Assembly: GCA_016715065.1 (NCBI GenBank)
Contig: JADKBN010000006.1
Span: 111,458-175,457 of the forward strand
Source: Fibrobacterota bacterium
GTDB lineage: Bacteria > Fibrobacterota > Fibrobacteria > UBA5070
DNA: 64,000 nucleotides
Reading direction: 5' to 3'
Part shown: positions 18,539 through 31,099 of the stretch, one piece after another
Position numbering within the stretch: the stretch's first letter is position 1
Layout of the letters: each line of letters begins with the position of its first letter
Position numbers and translations under genes: made by a program
The notes under the pieces: generated by a model
Database searches by the model: none
What the model was told of the DNA's origin: nothing
What the model saw: the letters and a program-made list of their open reading frames with translations, nothing else

Positions 18539-19861
18539 GTGAAATTCCTCCTGCGACTTCTTTCCATTGCAATTTTTTTTCTTGTGTTCTCGTGTAGGTC
18601 GGATCTTTCTGATTCGGTGCCCGAGGAGCAGGAAAACTCCCGGTGCGAGATCTCCATCACCACTGGGGGAACTGGTCTGCTTGCCAGAAGAAGCGAAGCC
18701 CTTGGGAGTGTCGTATTCAGGTTGCATTTGGTCTCCGACGTTGGCGACAGCGTCGCTGACTCTGTTGTTGTCGGTGATGGAACATCAGGGTTTAAATCCA
18801 TTGTCCTTGCCTCGAATCGCAGGTGGACCTTGGATGTTCAGGGCTTTGATCAATACGACTCGATTCTTTACAGCGGAACCAAAGCGTTCACGGTTGCTCC
18901 GAATCAAGTTCAGCAGATCTCCATGGCTTTTGATGCTCGATTTTCGAAGTTCAAACTTGCCTTTCCTGTTCCACCCACGGTGGTCCGATGGAGCGCTGCA
19001 ATGGATGGGTTCCTCTGGATGGACCAGAGGATTTCTGCTGATTCTTTGCCAGACTCGCTTTCCTTGTTTTTGAACCATATTGCTGCCAGCCCAAAGGGAG
19101 TGGAGCATAGGCTTTTGGTCAGTGCATTCGGAATCATCCTGGGGCAGGAGCGAGAAATCTATAGGGCAGATACCACATTGATGGCGTTTTCAGGAAGAAT
19201 GGACACCTTCCGCCTGCGCTTGAAGTGGGTTGGGCCAGGCACGCCTCCAGATGGACGACTGACCATACAGGTTGAGGGGAGGCCAGTCGGAGATATTTTT
19301 GTAAAGCTCAAGTATGAGGATGTGACGAACCCCGTTCGCGAATTCTTTGATTCTGCGGCAGGCGTGGTTTACCACTACAAGCGTTTCCAGGAAAAAGAAT
19401 GGATGCTAGAAAACATCGGTTCAACCTGCACTGGGTGCGATTCAGGTGGCACTCGATTTGACTCCATTACCGTTTCTCAAGCCTGCCCTGCTGGATGGCA
19501 TCTCCCCGATTCATCGGAATGGCGCAACCTGATTGAGATTGCGGGGGGCATTAGTCATCTCAAAACCACCACTGGTTGGCAAAGAGCACTTGAGGTGGAA
19601 TGGGCGAAGGAGACGTATAAAATGGATTACAATGGGGATGATGCCATCGGTTTTCACGTTGTTCCTACTCATTGGGAGTTTGAATCTTTGCATAAGGCAT
19701 CTGCAATGCTGTCACTTTCTTATCTATGGTCGTCCACTCCGAATTGCGGAATCATTTTGGGGACAGATTGGATGGAGTCATACGGAGGGGTCTGCGCGTG
19801 GATCGATCGGTCGGCCTCTGTCGTTCGTTGCACTCGAGATGTCAAGGAGAGCGTCCAATGA
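18539..19861 (+). CDS. FISUMP-domain lipoprotein 1
   Basis: Lipoprotein of 440 aa. GTG 18539 is chosen because caagggg sits just upstream and the resulting signal peptide (KFLLRLLSIAIFFLVFS then Cys19) is ideal. Residues ~30-260 form a beta-rich N-terminal half shared with the next three proteins (LAFPVPPTVVRWSAAMDG, QRISADSLPDS). Residues ~268-440 are a FISUMP domain: WMLENIGSTCTGCDSGG, SQACPAGWHLPDSSEWRNL, LKTTTGWQ, DDAIGFHVVPT, SYLWSSTPN, VVRCTRDV. The domain is abundant in Fibrobacter and its function is unknown; a surface location is expected. It is the least GC-rich gene of the region with FISUMP 2. Its stop overlaps the next start (ATGA). Confidence 0.9.
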   Translation: MKFLLRLLSIAIFFLVFSCRSDLSDSVPEEQENSRCEISITTGGTGLLARRSEALGSVVFRLHLVSDVGDSVADSVVVGDGTSGFKSIVLASNRRWTLDVQGFDQYDSILYSGTKAFTVAPNQVQQISMAFDARFSKFKLAFPVPPTVVRWSAAMDGFLWMDQRISADSLPDSLSLFLNHIAASPKGVEHRLLVSAFGIILGQEREIYRADTTLMAFSGRMDTFRLRLKWVGPGTPPDGRLTIQVEGRPVGDIFVKLKYEDVTNPVREFFDSAAGVVYHYKRFQEKEWMLENIGSTCTGCDSGGTRFDSITVSQACPAGWHLPDSSEWRNLIEIAGGISHLKTTTGWQRALEVEWAKETYKMDYNGDDAIGFHVVPTHWEFESLHKASAMLSLSYLWSSTPNCGIILGTDWMESYGGVCAWIDRSASVVRCTRDVKESVQ

Positions 19862-21228
19862 AAAAGCAACTCATGGTAGCTTGTGTAGCATTATTACTCT
19901 CGTTGAATGGCTGCGATTCACGCACTCTTTCCAGTGATATCACACCAGTCGATGAAGGAAGCCTGGAATTCTCCGTTCAATTGAACTCACCAGGGATGCT
20001 ATCTGCACGCTCGCTTGGCCTGCCAGCACAGCCGGAGAAAGCCCGGCTGCTGCTCGTTTCTGATCTTGACGATACTCTCCGATTCGAAGTTCCATTGACT
20101 TCGTCTAAAGTTGGATATCAGAGACTATCCCTTCCCTCGAGCAGGCATTGGTCCATGGAGATCGAAGCCAGAGATGCTCAAGACTCATTGTTGTATCAAG
20201 GGGCCTCGCAATTTTTTCTTGAGCCCAACCAGAATTTGATCCTCGAATTGGTTCTTGACTCAAGGTATTCAGGGATTAAATTGGTTTTCCCGATGCGCAG
20301 GGGATTGGCGAGATTCAGCGTAGAGATTGATGGAAATGTTGTTGAGGATTCCCTTGCATCGGGATTAGATGGCGACTCTTTAGTTTTGTTTTATCCATAT
20401 CTGTCTGCTTCAAAAATCGGGGTGGATCACCGAGTCAAGTTGAAGGTTTATGGCGTTGATTTGGATTCAAACGTAAATATTTTCTACGCGCTAGATACCA
20501 GTGTAAATGTCAAATCAAGCCAGACATATCGGTATGTGTGGGAGTTGCCTTGGGTAGGTGGGGACAATCCGCCGCCAGGAGAGCTTGGGCTTTTCCTGAA
20601 GGCAGGCTTCGTTGGCACCCTATCCGGAACCGTGGTGATGGCCAATCGATTTGATGGCAGTTTTGTGACTGATCCCAGAGACGGATTGGTTTATCGAGCA
20701 AACAGGATTGGTGGATTGAACTGGTTCTTTCAAAATCTTGGATCAACGTGTGCTGGCTGTGATTCCGTGGGGCGACTTTTCGAGCCAGCGGAATTGGAGA
20801 CGGCCTGCCCTCCCGGTTGGCGTGTTCCGGACACATCGCAATGGCGTCAATTGATTGAATCTGTTGGGGGAATGCATCACCTCAAGACTCGTACAGGCTG
20901 GGAAGATTATAACCAGATTAATTTTTATGGCGATTTTGAGGAGGTGGCAATTGATGGTTCAAAACTATCGAATGGGGATGATTCCCTCGGATTCTCCCTT
21001 GCCCCGACAGGTATTTTTCAATTCAACAACACGATGTTCCGGGGTAGATCGGAGACGCTGACGCCGTTTGGACAGTATATGACGAGTGATTCTGGGGTTA
21101 GTTATGGAGTTAGCGGCGTTACCTACCTAAGTCTGAATCACGGGACATGGACCTTCGATGCAGCCCCGGCGTTCACTTCTACCGATATCCAGGAATCGCG
21201 CGGAGCTGTTCGCTGCGTTCAGCTTTGA
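19858..21228 (+). CDS. FISUMP-domain lipoprotein 2
   Basis: Lipoprotein of 456 aa (MKKQLMVACVALLLSLNG then Cys19). It shares the N-terminal half with its neighbours (LEFSVQLNSPGMLSARSLG, SLLYQGASQFFLEPNQNL, LDSRYSGIKLVFPMRRG). The FISUMP domain from ~272 has DPRDGLVYRANRIGGLNWF, GSTCAGCDSVG, ACPPGWRVPDTSQWRQL, LKTRTGWED, DDSLGFSLAPTG and AVRCVQL. Codon use is clearly AT-richer than in FISUMP 3 and 4 and the flanking genes. It starts within the stop codon of gene 1, so the two are likely translated together. Confidence 0.9.
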   Translation: MKKQLMVACVALLLSLNGCDSRTLSSDITPVDEGSLEFSVQLNSPGMLSARSLGLPAQPEKARLLLVSDLDDTLRFEVPLTSSKVGYQRLSLPSSRHWSMEIEARDAQDSLLYQGASQFFLEPNQNLILELVLDSRYSGIKLVFPMRRGLARFSVEIDGNVVEDSLASGLDGDSLVLFYPYLSASKIGVDHRVKLKVYGVDLDSNVNIFYALDTSVNVKSSQTYRYVWELPWVGGDNPPPGELGLFLKAGFVGTLSGTVVMANRFDGSFVTDPRDGLVYRANRIGGLNWFFQNLGSTCAGCDSVGRLFEPAELETACPPGWRVPDTSQWRQLIESVGGMHHLKTRTGWEDYNQINFYGDFEEVAIDGSKLSNGDDSLGFSLAPTGIFQFNNTMFRGRSETLTPFGQYMTSDSGVSYGVSGVTYLSLNHGTWTFDAAPAFTSTDIQESRGAVRCVQL

Positions 21229-21467
21229 TGCTTACGCTACCGTCTTGATTCAGCGCGTGGTCTTCTGCGCCTGAAATGAAGTTGCTCCCGTTTTTCTTGT
21301 CTGCAGTTTTGTCACCTCCTTCAGCTTCTCCTATGGGAGAAGCTTCGCTGTTCAATTGCCTAAACTGGGGGTTGAAAGCGAATATGCTGACAATGGAATG
21401 TGTGGTCACATACTAGATTTGTCAAATCATCGTTCAATGCTGGAATTCCCATCGAAGTCGAGGATTT

Positions 21468-22829
21468 ATGATCCGAATTGCCAAAGCTCTAGCTGCTTTC
21501 CATTTGCTCGTGTTGTTGGGCTGTCGCCAAAACGAGACTCCCACCCAAGCCTTGCCCGCCGAGACGGGTGGCGTAGAGGTTTCTATCGAACTTGGTCGGC
21601 CTGGAATCCTTGCCAGGGCAGCCGGGATGATCCCGCAGACGGTGGTCCTTGGTTTGTCCGCGCCGGGAGAGCCGACGCGGTCGGACACCCTGTTCATCGT
21701 CGGAGGTCTGCTTGTATTGAACAAGGCCTACACCCTGGTTTCTGGCAAGGAATGGACGTTGTCGGCGAAAGGCTTCGATCAACGCGACAGCATGTTGTAT
21801 CAGGGAAGCGCCAAATTCCGGGTCGTTCCGGGTGGTACCGTTTCCCTGAATCTTTCGTTGGATCCCCGGCATTCGACTCTCCGCTTGCGGGTCCCGCTGC
21901 GCAGCGGGACTCGTCGAATCCAACTTTCGGTGGATGGCGCGAGCTGGAAGGATACCACCCTGTCGCAAGCGGTTGATGGGGACACCGTTCAGCTCGAATC
22001 GGATTACCTTACCGCTTCCGCGCAGGGAATCCCTCACCGGATCGGGTTGCGATTTCTGGGGTCATTGCGTGGTGCGGAAACCTTGCTGTACGAGGGCGAT
22101 ACGAACATCGTGGCGATTTCAGGACGGGATCTGTCCGCCGCATTTTCCGTATGGTGGGTGGCTCCGCTCGCACCTGTGGATGGAAGGCTCTACTTGGTGG
22201 TTGGCTTGGGATCGGTGGGGAGCCTGCAGGTTCTGGCGGGGTATGCTGGATGGAGCGGGGACGTGCAAACGATGATCGATCCGCGTGACGGTGCAAGTTA
22301 CCGGACAAGGGATTTTGGTGGAAAGGTCTGGATGCTGGATAATCTCGGCTCCACCTGTGCGGGTTGCGATTCCGGCGGGACGCGGTTTTCTGCTGCCCAG
22401 CTTTCGCAGGCGTGTCCTGCGGGTTGGCGGCTTCCGGATACGGGGGAGTGGCACGACCTGGTCCGATTCGCCGCCCGAGGCGCATCGGATTCCGTCGGAA
22501 TCGCCTGGCTGAAGAGCAAGTCGGATTGGTACCAGTGGTGGGAGTTCGAACCCACGCAATATGCCAATGGGTTCGATGCCTGGGGGTTCCACTTGGTTCC
22601 CCTCCAGGTCTACACATGGAACATGGGATCCGCCGGACACCCGATGCACATGGATCTCACCACAGGAAGAAGCGTGGCGGAAATGTGGACATCCACGGTG
22701 GATTCCACCGGAGAAAATCTTGGGGCGATCTTCACTTTCGATGACCTTGTCCTTGGAAGGGTTTTCATGGCCAACCAATCCTTGCAATGGACCATTTCCC
22801 AAGGAGCAGTGCGATGCGTTTCCAACTGA
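21468..22829 (+). CDS. FISUMP-domain lipoprotein 3
   Basis: Lipoprotein of 453 aa (MIRIAKALAAFHLLVLLG then Cys19). The same architecture as the others: VEVSIELGRPGILARAAG, SMLYQGSAKFRVVPGGTVS, LDPRHSTLRLRVPLRSG, then a FISUMP domain from ~270 with DPRDGASYRTRDFGGKVWM, GSTCAGCDSGG, SQACPAGWRLPDTGEWHDL, GFHLVPLQ, EMWTSTVDSTG and AVRCVSN. It is separated from gene 2 by a 239-base AT-rich gap and so may have its own promoter. Its base composition is back to the GC-rich norm. It overlaps gene 4 by 16 bases. Confidence 0.9.
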   Translation: MIRIAKALAAFHLLVLLGCRQNETPTQALPAETGGVEVSIELGRPGILARAAGMIPQTVVLGLSAPGEPTRSDTLFIVGGLLVLNKAYTLVSGKEWTLSAKGFDQRDSMLYQGSAKFRVVPGGTVSLNLSLDPRHSTLRLRVPLRSGTRRIQLSVDGASWKDTTLSQAVDGDTVQLESDYLTASAQGIPHRIGLRFLGSLRGAETLLYEGDTNIVAISGRDLSAAFSVWWVAPLAPVDGRLYLVVGLGSVGSLQVLAGYAGWSGDVQTMIDPRDGASYRTRDFGGKVWMLDNLGSTCAGCDSGGTRFSAAQLSQACPAGWRLPDTGEWHDLVRFAARGASDSVGIAWLKSKSDWYQWWEFEPTQYANGFDAWGFHLVPLQVYTWNMGSAGHPMHMDLTTGRSVAEMWTSTVDSTGENLGAIFTFDDLVLGRVFMANQSLQWTISQGAVRCVSN

Positions 22830-24103
22830 TCACTGGGGTTTTCGCGGTGGGATTGTTGAGCTGCAACTCCACTCCCGTCGAGGTCCCGCTCACCGAACAA
22901 AACGGTACGGTGAGTTTCCGCATCGAAGCGACAGGGAGTTCGCAGGAGTCGCCCGCTGCCTCATCCCTCCCCTTGCAATTCGAACTGGTCTTGACGTCGG
23001 GTTCGGATACCGTGCGTAGTTCGCATTCCGCAGGAGCCTGGACGGAAGACTTTTCCCTGCACCCCGGGCCCTGGAAGGCCAAGATCCAGAGCGTGGGAGA
23101 TGGGGAATTGCGCGTATACGAGGATTCGATGTTCGTCCAGGTCATATCGGGGGAAACCTCGCTGGAACGATGGACATTGGATGCTCGCGTTTCCGACATC
23201 CACCTTAATTTTCCGGTTGTGGATTCCATCAATCGGATCATCGTTTCCGTCGATGGGATGGTGAAACGGGATACCAGCTTCACCAAACAATCCCTGCTGC
23301 GACAGACTATTCCCTTCTGCGTCCGGGTGTCCGCCTCCCGACAGGGAATTTCCCATACGCTTTCCCTAAAGGTTCGCGGTTCTGCGTGGGGCTTGGACAC
23401 GGTCCTGTATGCATTGGACACCTCGGTCGTGGCGATCTCCGGTAGTGATCCGCTGGTTCCCCTCCTTCTTCGGTGGGTGGGACCCTCAGCCCCGCCGGAT
23501 GGGCAGGCCGCGCTCCGTGTGCAGCTCGGAGTGCCGGGTACGGTCGCGTTCGTGGTTTCCTATGTGGATACGGCCACAGGGAGAATCACGGATCCTCGCG
23601 ATGGGTTCCGGTACAAGGTGCGCTGGATCGGGCGTCAGCGTTGGATGATGGCGAACCTCGGTGACTGCGATTCCTGCCTAACCAAAGGCAGGATCTACCC
23701 ATACGAGAAGATGGATACGCTTTGTCCAGTCGGGTGGCATGTGCCGGACACGTCCGAGTGGTTGCGGCTGTTCCGGGCGGTTGCCGGAGGTGGTTCAGAC
23801 AAGGAGGGACTGTACCGTCTCAAGAACCACTACGGGTGGAACGGATACGGGAATCTCCTGGGGAGATGGAGCGGGGACAACGCGATCGGATTTGGCTTGA
23901 ATTCTTCCCATGTCGCCTTGGAAAGCATTGGTGAGATCTACAACGGCGAGGAGTTCGGACAGTACCTGACCTCGACTCCCGGAGTTCCGTTTCTCTACAT
24001 CCATGGCGACGCGTTCGAATTCACCAGGGCGCCTGGGATGCCCGTGCAGAATCCCGACTCTCCCCCCCAAACGCGAAGCGCGGTCAGGTGCTTGGCGGAC
24101 TGA
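22814..24103 (+). CDS. FISUMP-domain lipoprotein 4
   Basis: Lipoprotein of 429 aa (MRFQLITGVFAVGLLS then Cys17). ATG 22814 lies 7 bases after aaggag, inside the end of gene 3. The shared N-terminal half is present in shortened form. The FISUMP domain from ~259 (DPRDGFRYKVRWIGRQRWM, LGDCDSCLTKG, TLCPVGWHVPDTSEWLRL, DNAIGFGLN, SAVRCLAD) is more divergent: the first Cys-containing motif is CDSC in place of CAGCDSGG. Last gene of the array; a 233-base gap with no gene or clear terminator separates it from convergent ahpC. Confidence 0.88.
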   Translation: MRFQLITGVFAVGLLSCNSTPVEVPLTEQNGTVSFRIEATGSSQESPAASSLPLQFELVLTSGSDTVRSSHSAGAWTEDFSLHPGPWKAKIQSVGDGELRVYEDSMFVQVISGETSLERWTLDARVSDIHLNFPVVDSINRIIVSVDGMVKRDTSFTKQSLLRQTIPFCVRVSASRQGISHTLSLKVRGSAWGLDTVLYALDTSVVAISGSDPLVPLLLRWVGPSAPPDGQAALRVQLGVPGTVAFVVSYVDTATGRITDPRDGFRYKVRWIGRQRWMMANLGDCDSCLTKGRIYPYEKMDTLCPVGWHVPDTSEWLRLFRAVAGGGSDKEGLYRLKNHYGWNGYGNLLGRWSGDNAIGFGLNSSHVALESIGEIYNGEEFGQYLTSTPGVPFLYIHGDAFEFTRAPGMPVQNPDSPPQTRSAVRCLAD

Positions 24104-24336
24104 ATCGAGGAGGAATCGCCCCCCAATCCTGTTGCAAGGCAGGCGGGGCACCCAAACGGGGTACCAATGCGCTCCAGTCGGAAAGACCATTGATTGCGGA
24201 GGATGCAGTCGAAGCGACACGACCCCGACAACCCCTGGCATCACAAAGCCGTGGTTGGTCCCTGAAAGGGACAGGCCGTCCGCGGTTGGGACGGCGAGAG
24301 GGGAGGGGAGCAAGACCGCGCCTCCCCAATCAATGG

Positions 24337-24900
24337 TCAGATTTTGCCGACGAGATCCAGGCCGGGCTTGAGGGTCGATGCGCCCGGCTTCCACTTGGCG
24401 GGGCACACTTCGCCGGGGTGGCTGGCGATGAACTGCGCGGCTTGCACCTTGCGGACCAGTTCTTCGGCGTTGCGGCCGATGCCGTTGTCCTGGATCTCGG
24501 CGAGCTTGATTTTGCCTTCCGGGCTGATCAGGAAGGTGCCGCGATAGGCCAGACCGGCTTCTTCGATGTGCACACCGAAGGCGCGGGTCAACGAGCCGGT
24601 GGGATCGGCCAGCATCGGGTACTTGATCTTCTTGATGGTGTCGGATGCGTCGTGCCAGGCCTTGTGCACGAAGTGGGTGTCGGTGCTCACGGAGTAGACT
24701 TCCACGCCCATCTTCTGGAGTTCTTCGTATTTGTCGGCCAGGTCGCCCAGTTCGGTGGGGCAGACGAAAGTGAAGTCGGCGGGGTAGAAGAAGAAAATCG
24801 TCCACTTGCCGGCGATGTCCTTTTCCGTGACGGTACGGAAAGCGTCGTTGTGGTAGACCTCGGCTTTGAAGCTGGGAGCTTGACTGTTGATGATGGTCAT
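24337..24900 (-). CDS. ahpC: Peroxiredoxin AhpC
   Basis: Typical 2-Cys peroxiredoxin of 187 aa that reduces hydrogen peroxide and alkyl hydroperoxides using electrons from AhpF. The peroxidatic cysteine is in FFYPADFTFVCPTELGD and the resolving cysteine in GEVCPAKWKPG. The C-terminal LKPGLDLVGKI is the usual AhpC tail. ATG 24900 follows aggagaaacctca; an upstream in-frame ATG at 24954 would add 18 residues not seen in the family. Single-gene unit; its reductase gene ahpF is at 3904. Confidence 0.96.
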   Translation of the reverse strand: MTIINSQAPSFKAEVYHNDAFRTVTEKDIAGKWTIFFFYPADFTFVCPTELGDLADKYEELQKMGVEVYSVSTDTHFVHKAWHDASDTIKKIKYPMLADPTGSLTRAFGVHIEEAGLAYRGTFLISPEGKIKLAEIQDNGIGRNAEELVRKVQAAQFIASHPGEVCPAKWKPGASTLKPGLDLVGKI

Positions 24901-25036
24901 TGAGGTTTCTCCTGGAATCGAGTGTTTGTGAATCACCTTGGGTGACATGTACAAGATGGTTCCGCGCGGCCAGGAAAGGAAATCGGACCTTCCGATCCCC
25001 CCGATCGGTTTGGCCGATGGAAGGCGGAAGGTGTGT

Positions 25037-26289
25037 TCAGATCCAAAACGCCACGAGGGCCAACAGGGTGGGGGGAAGCGCCCAGAGGAACAGTCTTCCG
25101 GGGGCTATGATGGCCTCGGGAAAGCGCTCCCGCAGGATGCTGGCACCTGCCGGATTGGGGGCGTTGGCGATCAGGGTGAGCCCGCCTCCTGCCACCGCGC
25201 CGGCCACCAGGTGGTACCGGAAGGATTCGGTGGTGGAGGGAATCAGGGATCCCAGGTAGGTGAGGGCGGCGTTGTCCACCACAGCGGTCAGGCCGGTGGC
25301 GCCAACCAGGAGCACCTTGTCCGACAATCCCTGCACCAGCGGGGAAAGCCACCACGCCTGCTGGGATCCCAACACCACCAAGCCGCCCAGGAAGAATCCC
25401 ACCAACAGCGCCTCGCGTAACAATAGCGGGGAGTGGTGCCGCCGGTAGGCTTGGACGATTCCCAGGAAAAAGAGCAAGAGCCCCACCAGGAGCACGGTGT
25501 GGTGCGAAACCACCACCACCAGGGCCAGTAGGACCAAGTGCAACGCGATCAGCGCTGCGGGCACGGCGTCGGTGCGGCGAGGCGGATCCTTGGGAAGTCC
25601 GGCCAGTTCCTTGCGAAACAGGAACGCGAAGGCGGCGGCGTTGAGGAGCACCACCGGAATGGCCCGGACCCCGAAATGCGAGAGCATGTAGGCTCCGTCC
25701 CATCCCCAGGCTCCCGCCACCATCAGAACGGGCGGTGCAGCGAAGGTGGTGAGGGTGCCGCCTATGGAAATATTGACGAAAAGTGTCCCGAGAGCGGCGT
25801 ACCGCATCCGGTCGGAGATCCCCTTCGGGAGGATCCGATCGCGAAGCAGCAGGGCCGCCACGGTCATCGCCGCCGGTTCGGTGATGAACGATCCCAGCAG
25901 GGGCGCGACCCCCAAGGTCACGAAGGCGAACCCGATGGCGCCAGGAAGCGGGATCGCCCGCGACAGGATCTGGACCAACTGGGAGGCGGCCTGGATCACG
26001 GGTCGGCAACCCGCGACCACCATGATCACGAACACGAAGATGGGCTCGTGGAAATTCAGGCTTTCCAGGTGCGCTACTGCCTGGGGGTAGCCCACCATGA
26101 AGGAATGGAATCCGAACAGCACCAGAGCCCAGAACCCGAACACCACCTCGACCTCGCCCAGCAGATGCAATGTTCCCGAATGCGCGTGGAACCGGTGGGC
26201 CAACGACTCGATCTTGGCTGCCAGGAACACGTGCACCAAGGCTAGGCAGAACAGGCACAGCGCGACCATCTGGAGGGCGGTTGGAGTCA

Positions 26290-26290
<1 letters not shown>
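25037..26290 (-). CDS. Putative Na+/H+ antiporter-family membrane protein
   Basis: Polytopic membrane protein of 417 aa with about ten to twelve hydrophobic helices. It resembles the 'putative Na+/H+ antiporter' group of the ion-transporter superfamily: conserved segments include LLGSFITEPAAMTVAALLL, NISIGGTLTTFAAPPVLMVA, VVDNAALTYLGSLIPS and LTLIANAPNPAG. The duplicated helix-breaking motifs (GGTLTTFAAPP and IANAPNPAG) suggest an inverted-repeat transporter fold. It is the last gene of the trehalose cluster; its ATG overlaps the treS stop by one base. Cation export next to compatible-solute synthesis fits a role in salt or osmotic stress; this is inference. Confidence 0.7.
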
Positions 26291-29422
<3,132 letters not shown>

Positions 29423-29431
29423 GAATCTTCC

Positions 29432-29509
29432 TTAGGGTGCTTGGTGAAAACGGAAGGGGAAGTCGAGCACGAACAGGCAGACCACGATCAGGATAAGGCT
29501 AGGATCCAT
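29432..29509 (-). CDS. Possible 25-aa membrane peptide between otsA and treS
   Basis: A 26-codon frame from ATG 29509 to TAA 29432 encodes a peptide whose core SLILIVVCLFVLDFPF could span a membrane. It sits in the 135-base gap between otsA and treS on the same strand. There is no strong ribosome-binding site, so it may be chance. Confidence 0.2.
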   Translation of the reverse strand: MDPSLILIVVCLFVLDFPFRFHQAP

Positions 29510-29557
29510 CGCGGGGCTCTCTCGAGGCCGCAGCACCGGTCGATGTGGCGGACTCGA

Positions 29558-31099
29558 TCACGCGGTGGTCGAGTCCGCCTGTTTGCGCGCCATGACGTCT
29601 CTCATTCCCAGCAGCAAAGACCTCACCCAATGGTAGACATCGGCATGGCGAAGATGCGCCGTCATCAGGTCAAGATCCGTCTTGCTCGCCTGGGGGCCGC
29701 GATCCAATGCGCTGGCCAATTGCCGAGCGGTGCCATCGACATCGAAGGGATTGACAAGGCACGCCTGGGGGAATTCGTCGGCGGCGCCGGTGAACCGGCT
29801 CAGGACCAGGATGCCCGGGAGGTCGACCTTGGAGGCGATGAACTCCTTGCAGACCAGATTCATGCCGTCGTGCAGGGAAGTGACGAGCATCACATCTGCG
29901 CGCCGGTACAGGCGAAACAGCGCGGTGCGATCGACGTTTCGCTCCAACAGGAGGATGGGTGTCCAGTCGGGTCGTTGGAATTCCTGGTTGACCTCTTCGC
30001 AGCGCGCCTTGACTTCCTCTGCCAATTTCTGGTAGCTGCGGATCTGGAACCGGCTCGGGGAGGCGATCTGGACCAGGGTGGCGTGGCCCACCAGATCGGG
30101 ACGGGTGCGCAGGAGTCGTTGGAAGGCGGAGATCCGGTGGGGAATCCCCTTGGTGTAATCGAGCCGGTCGACCCCTAGAAACAGGATCTTCCCTTCGATG
30201 GCCTTTTCCAGATCAGGGAACGATTCTTCCCAGCTTCCGGCCAGCGAACCATTCGCCACTTCCTGCACGTCGATGCTGATCGGGAAGTCCCGCACGAACG
30301 TCTTGTGATTGGAACGCGTGACGGTTTGTTGCTCCACGTTGATGCAAGCTTCGATGCTGCGATCCATGGTCTCCAGGAAGCTGACCACGTGTTCACGCGA
30401 GTGGAATCCCACCAGGTCGGATCCCAGGATCCCGTTGTAAAGCTCCTCCTGATTGGGGCAGATGCGCAGGACTCTTCGGCCTGGCCAAGGGATATGCCAG
30501 AACATCGCCACGGCGATGTCCTTGCCGGAATCCTTGAGCAACCGGGGCAGGAGCATGAGGTGGTAGTCGTTGACGATCACCAGACAGGGATCGTCGCCCG
30601 CTTCCGCCAACACCGTTTCCGCGAAGCGACGATTGGCTTCCACATAGGAGTGCCATTCCTCCGATCGGAACACCGGTTCGGAGAATGCGTTGTGGAACAA
30701 GGGCCACAAGGCACCATTGGCGTAGCCGTTGTAGTACCCGTTGTAGGTCGCCTCGTCGATGCTCACCAGCCGGAGCCCGTACTGTCCCAGCGGGATTCGG
30801 CCTTGGTCATCGGCGACCTCGAAGTCGGTGGCGCCCGTGCCGTGGCAGACCCACACCCCGCCACAAGCCCTCAGCACAGGTTCCATGGCGGTGGCGAGCC
30901 CTCCCGCGCTGGTTTTTTTCACGATGTGTCCATCGGGATCCCGTTCGTGATGGACCGGACCTCGGTTGGACACCACGATCAGTTTGCGATCTCCGACGAT
31001 TTCTTCCAACGCCGGGGTGCTCGAGGCCACAGGTGCCGCGATCTGGCGTTCCGACAACAGGCTGGAGAGGGATCTGACGAAGGATTTGAGCAGACTCAT
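29558..31099 (-). CDS. otsA: Trehalose-6-phosphate synthase OtsA
   Basis: GT20 glycosyltransferase of 513 aa making trehalose-6-phosphate from UDP-glucose (or another NDP-glucose) and glucose-6-phosphate. The conserved segments VSNRGPV, TSAGGLATAMEPVL, NDYHLMLLPRLLK, FWHIPWPG, GVDRLDYTKGIPHRI and LVTSLHDGMNLVCKEFIA are present. An N-terminal extension of about 35 residues precedes the usual start. ATG 31099 overlaps the otsB stop (ATGA), showing tight coupling. The product is dephosphorylated by OtsB to trehalose, an osmoprotectant. Confidence 0.95.
   Translation of the reverse strand: MSLLKSFVRSLSSLLSERQIAAPVASSTPALEEIVGDRKLIVVSNRGPVHHERDPDGHIVKKTSAGGLATAMEPVLRACGGVWVCHGTGATDFEVADDQGRIPLGQYGLRLVSIDEATYNGYYNGYANGALWPLFHNAFSEPVFRSEEWHSYVEANRRFAETVLAEAGDDPCLVIVNDYHLMLLPRLLKDSGKDIAVAMFWHIPWPGRRVLRICPNQEELYNGILGSDLVGFHSREHVVSFLETMDRSIEACINVEQQTVTRSNHKTFVRDFPISIDVQEVANGSLAGSWEESFPDLEKAIEGKILFLGVDRLDYTKGIPHRISAFQRLLRTRPDLVGHATLVQIASPSRFQIRSYQKLAEEVKARCEEVNQEFQRPDWTPILLLERNVDRTALFRLYRRADVMLVTSLHDGMNLVCKEFIASKVDLPGILVLSRFTGAADEFPQACLVNPFDVDGTARQLASALDRGPQASKTDLDLMTAHLRHADVYHWVRSLLLGMRDVMARKQADSTTA

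Noticed and set aside
24104..24336. Another copy of the 93-bp repeat (shares gatgcagtcgaag)
   Set aside because: Only 13 bases match and the flanks do not; treated as chance.
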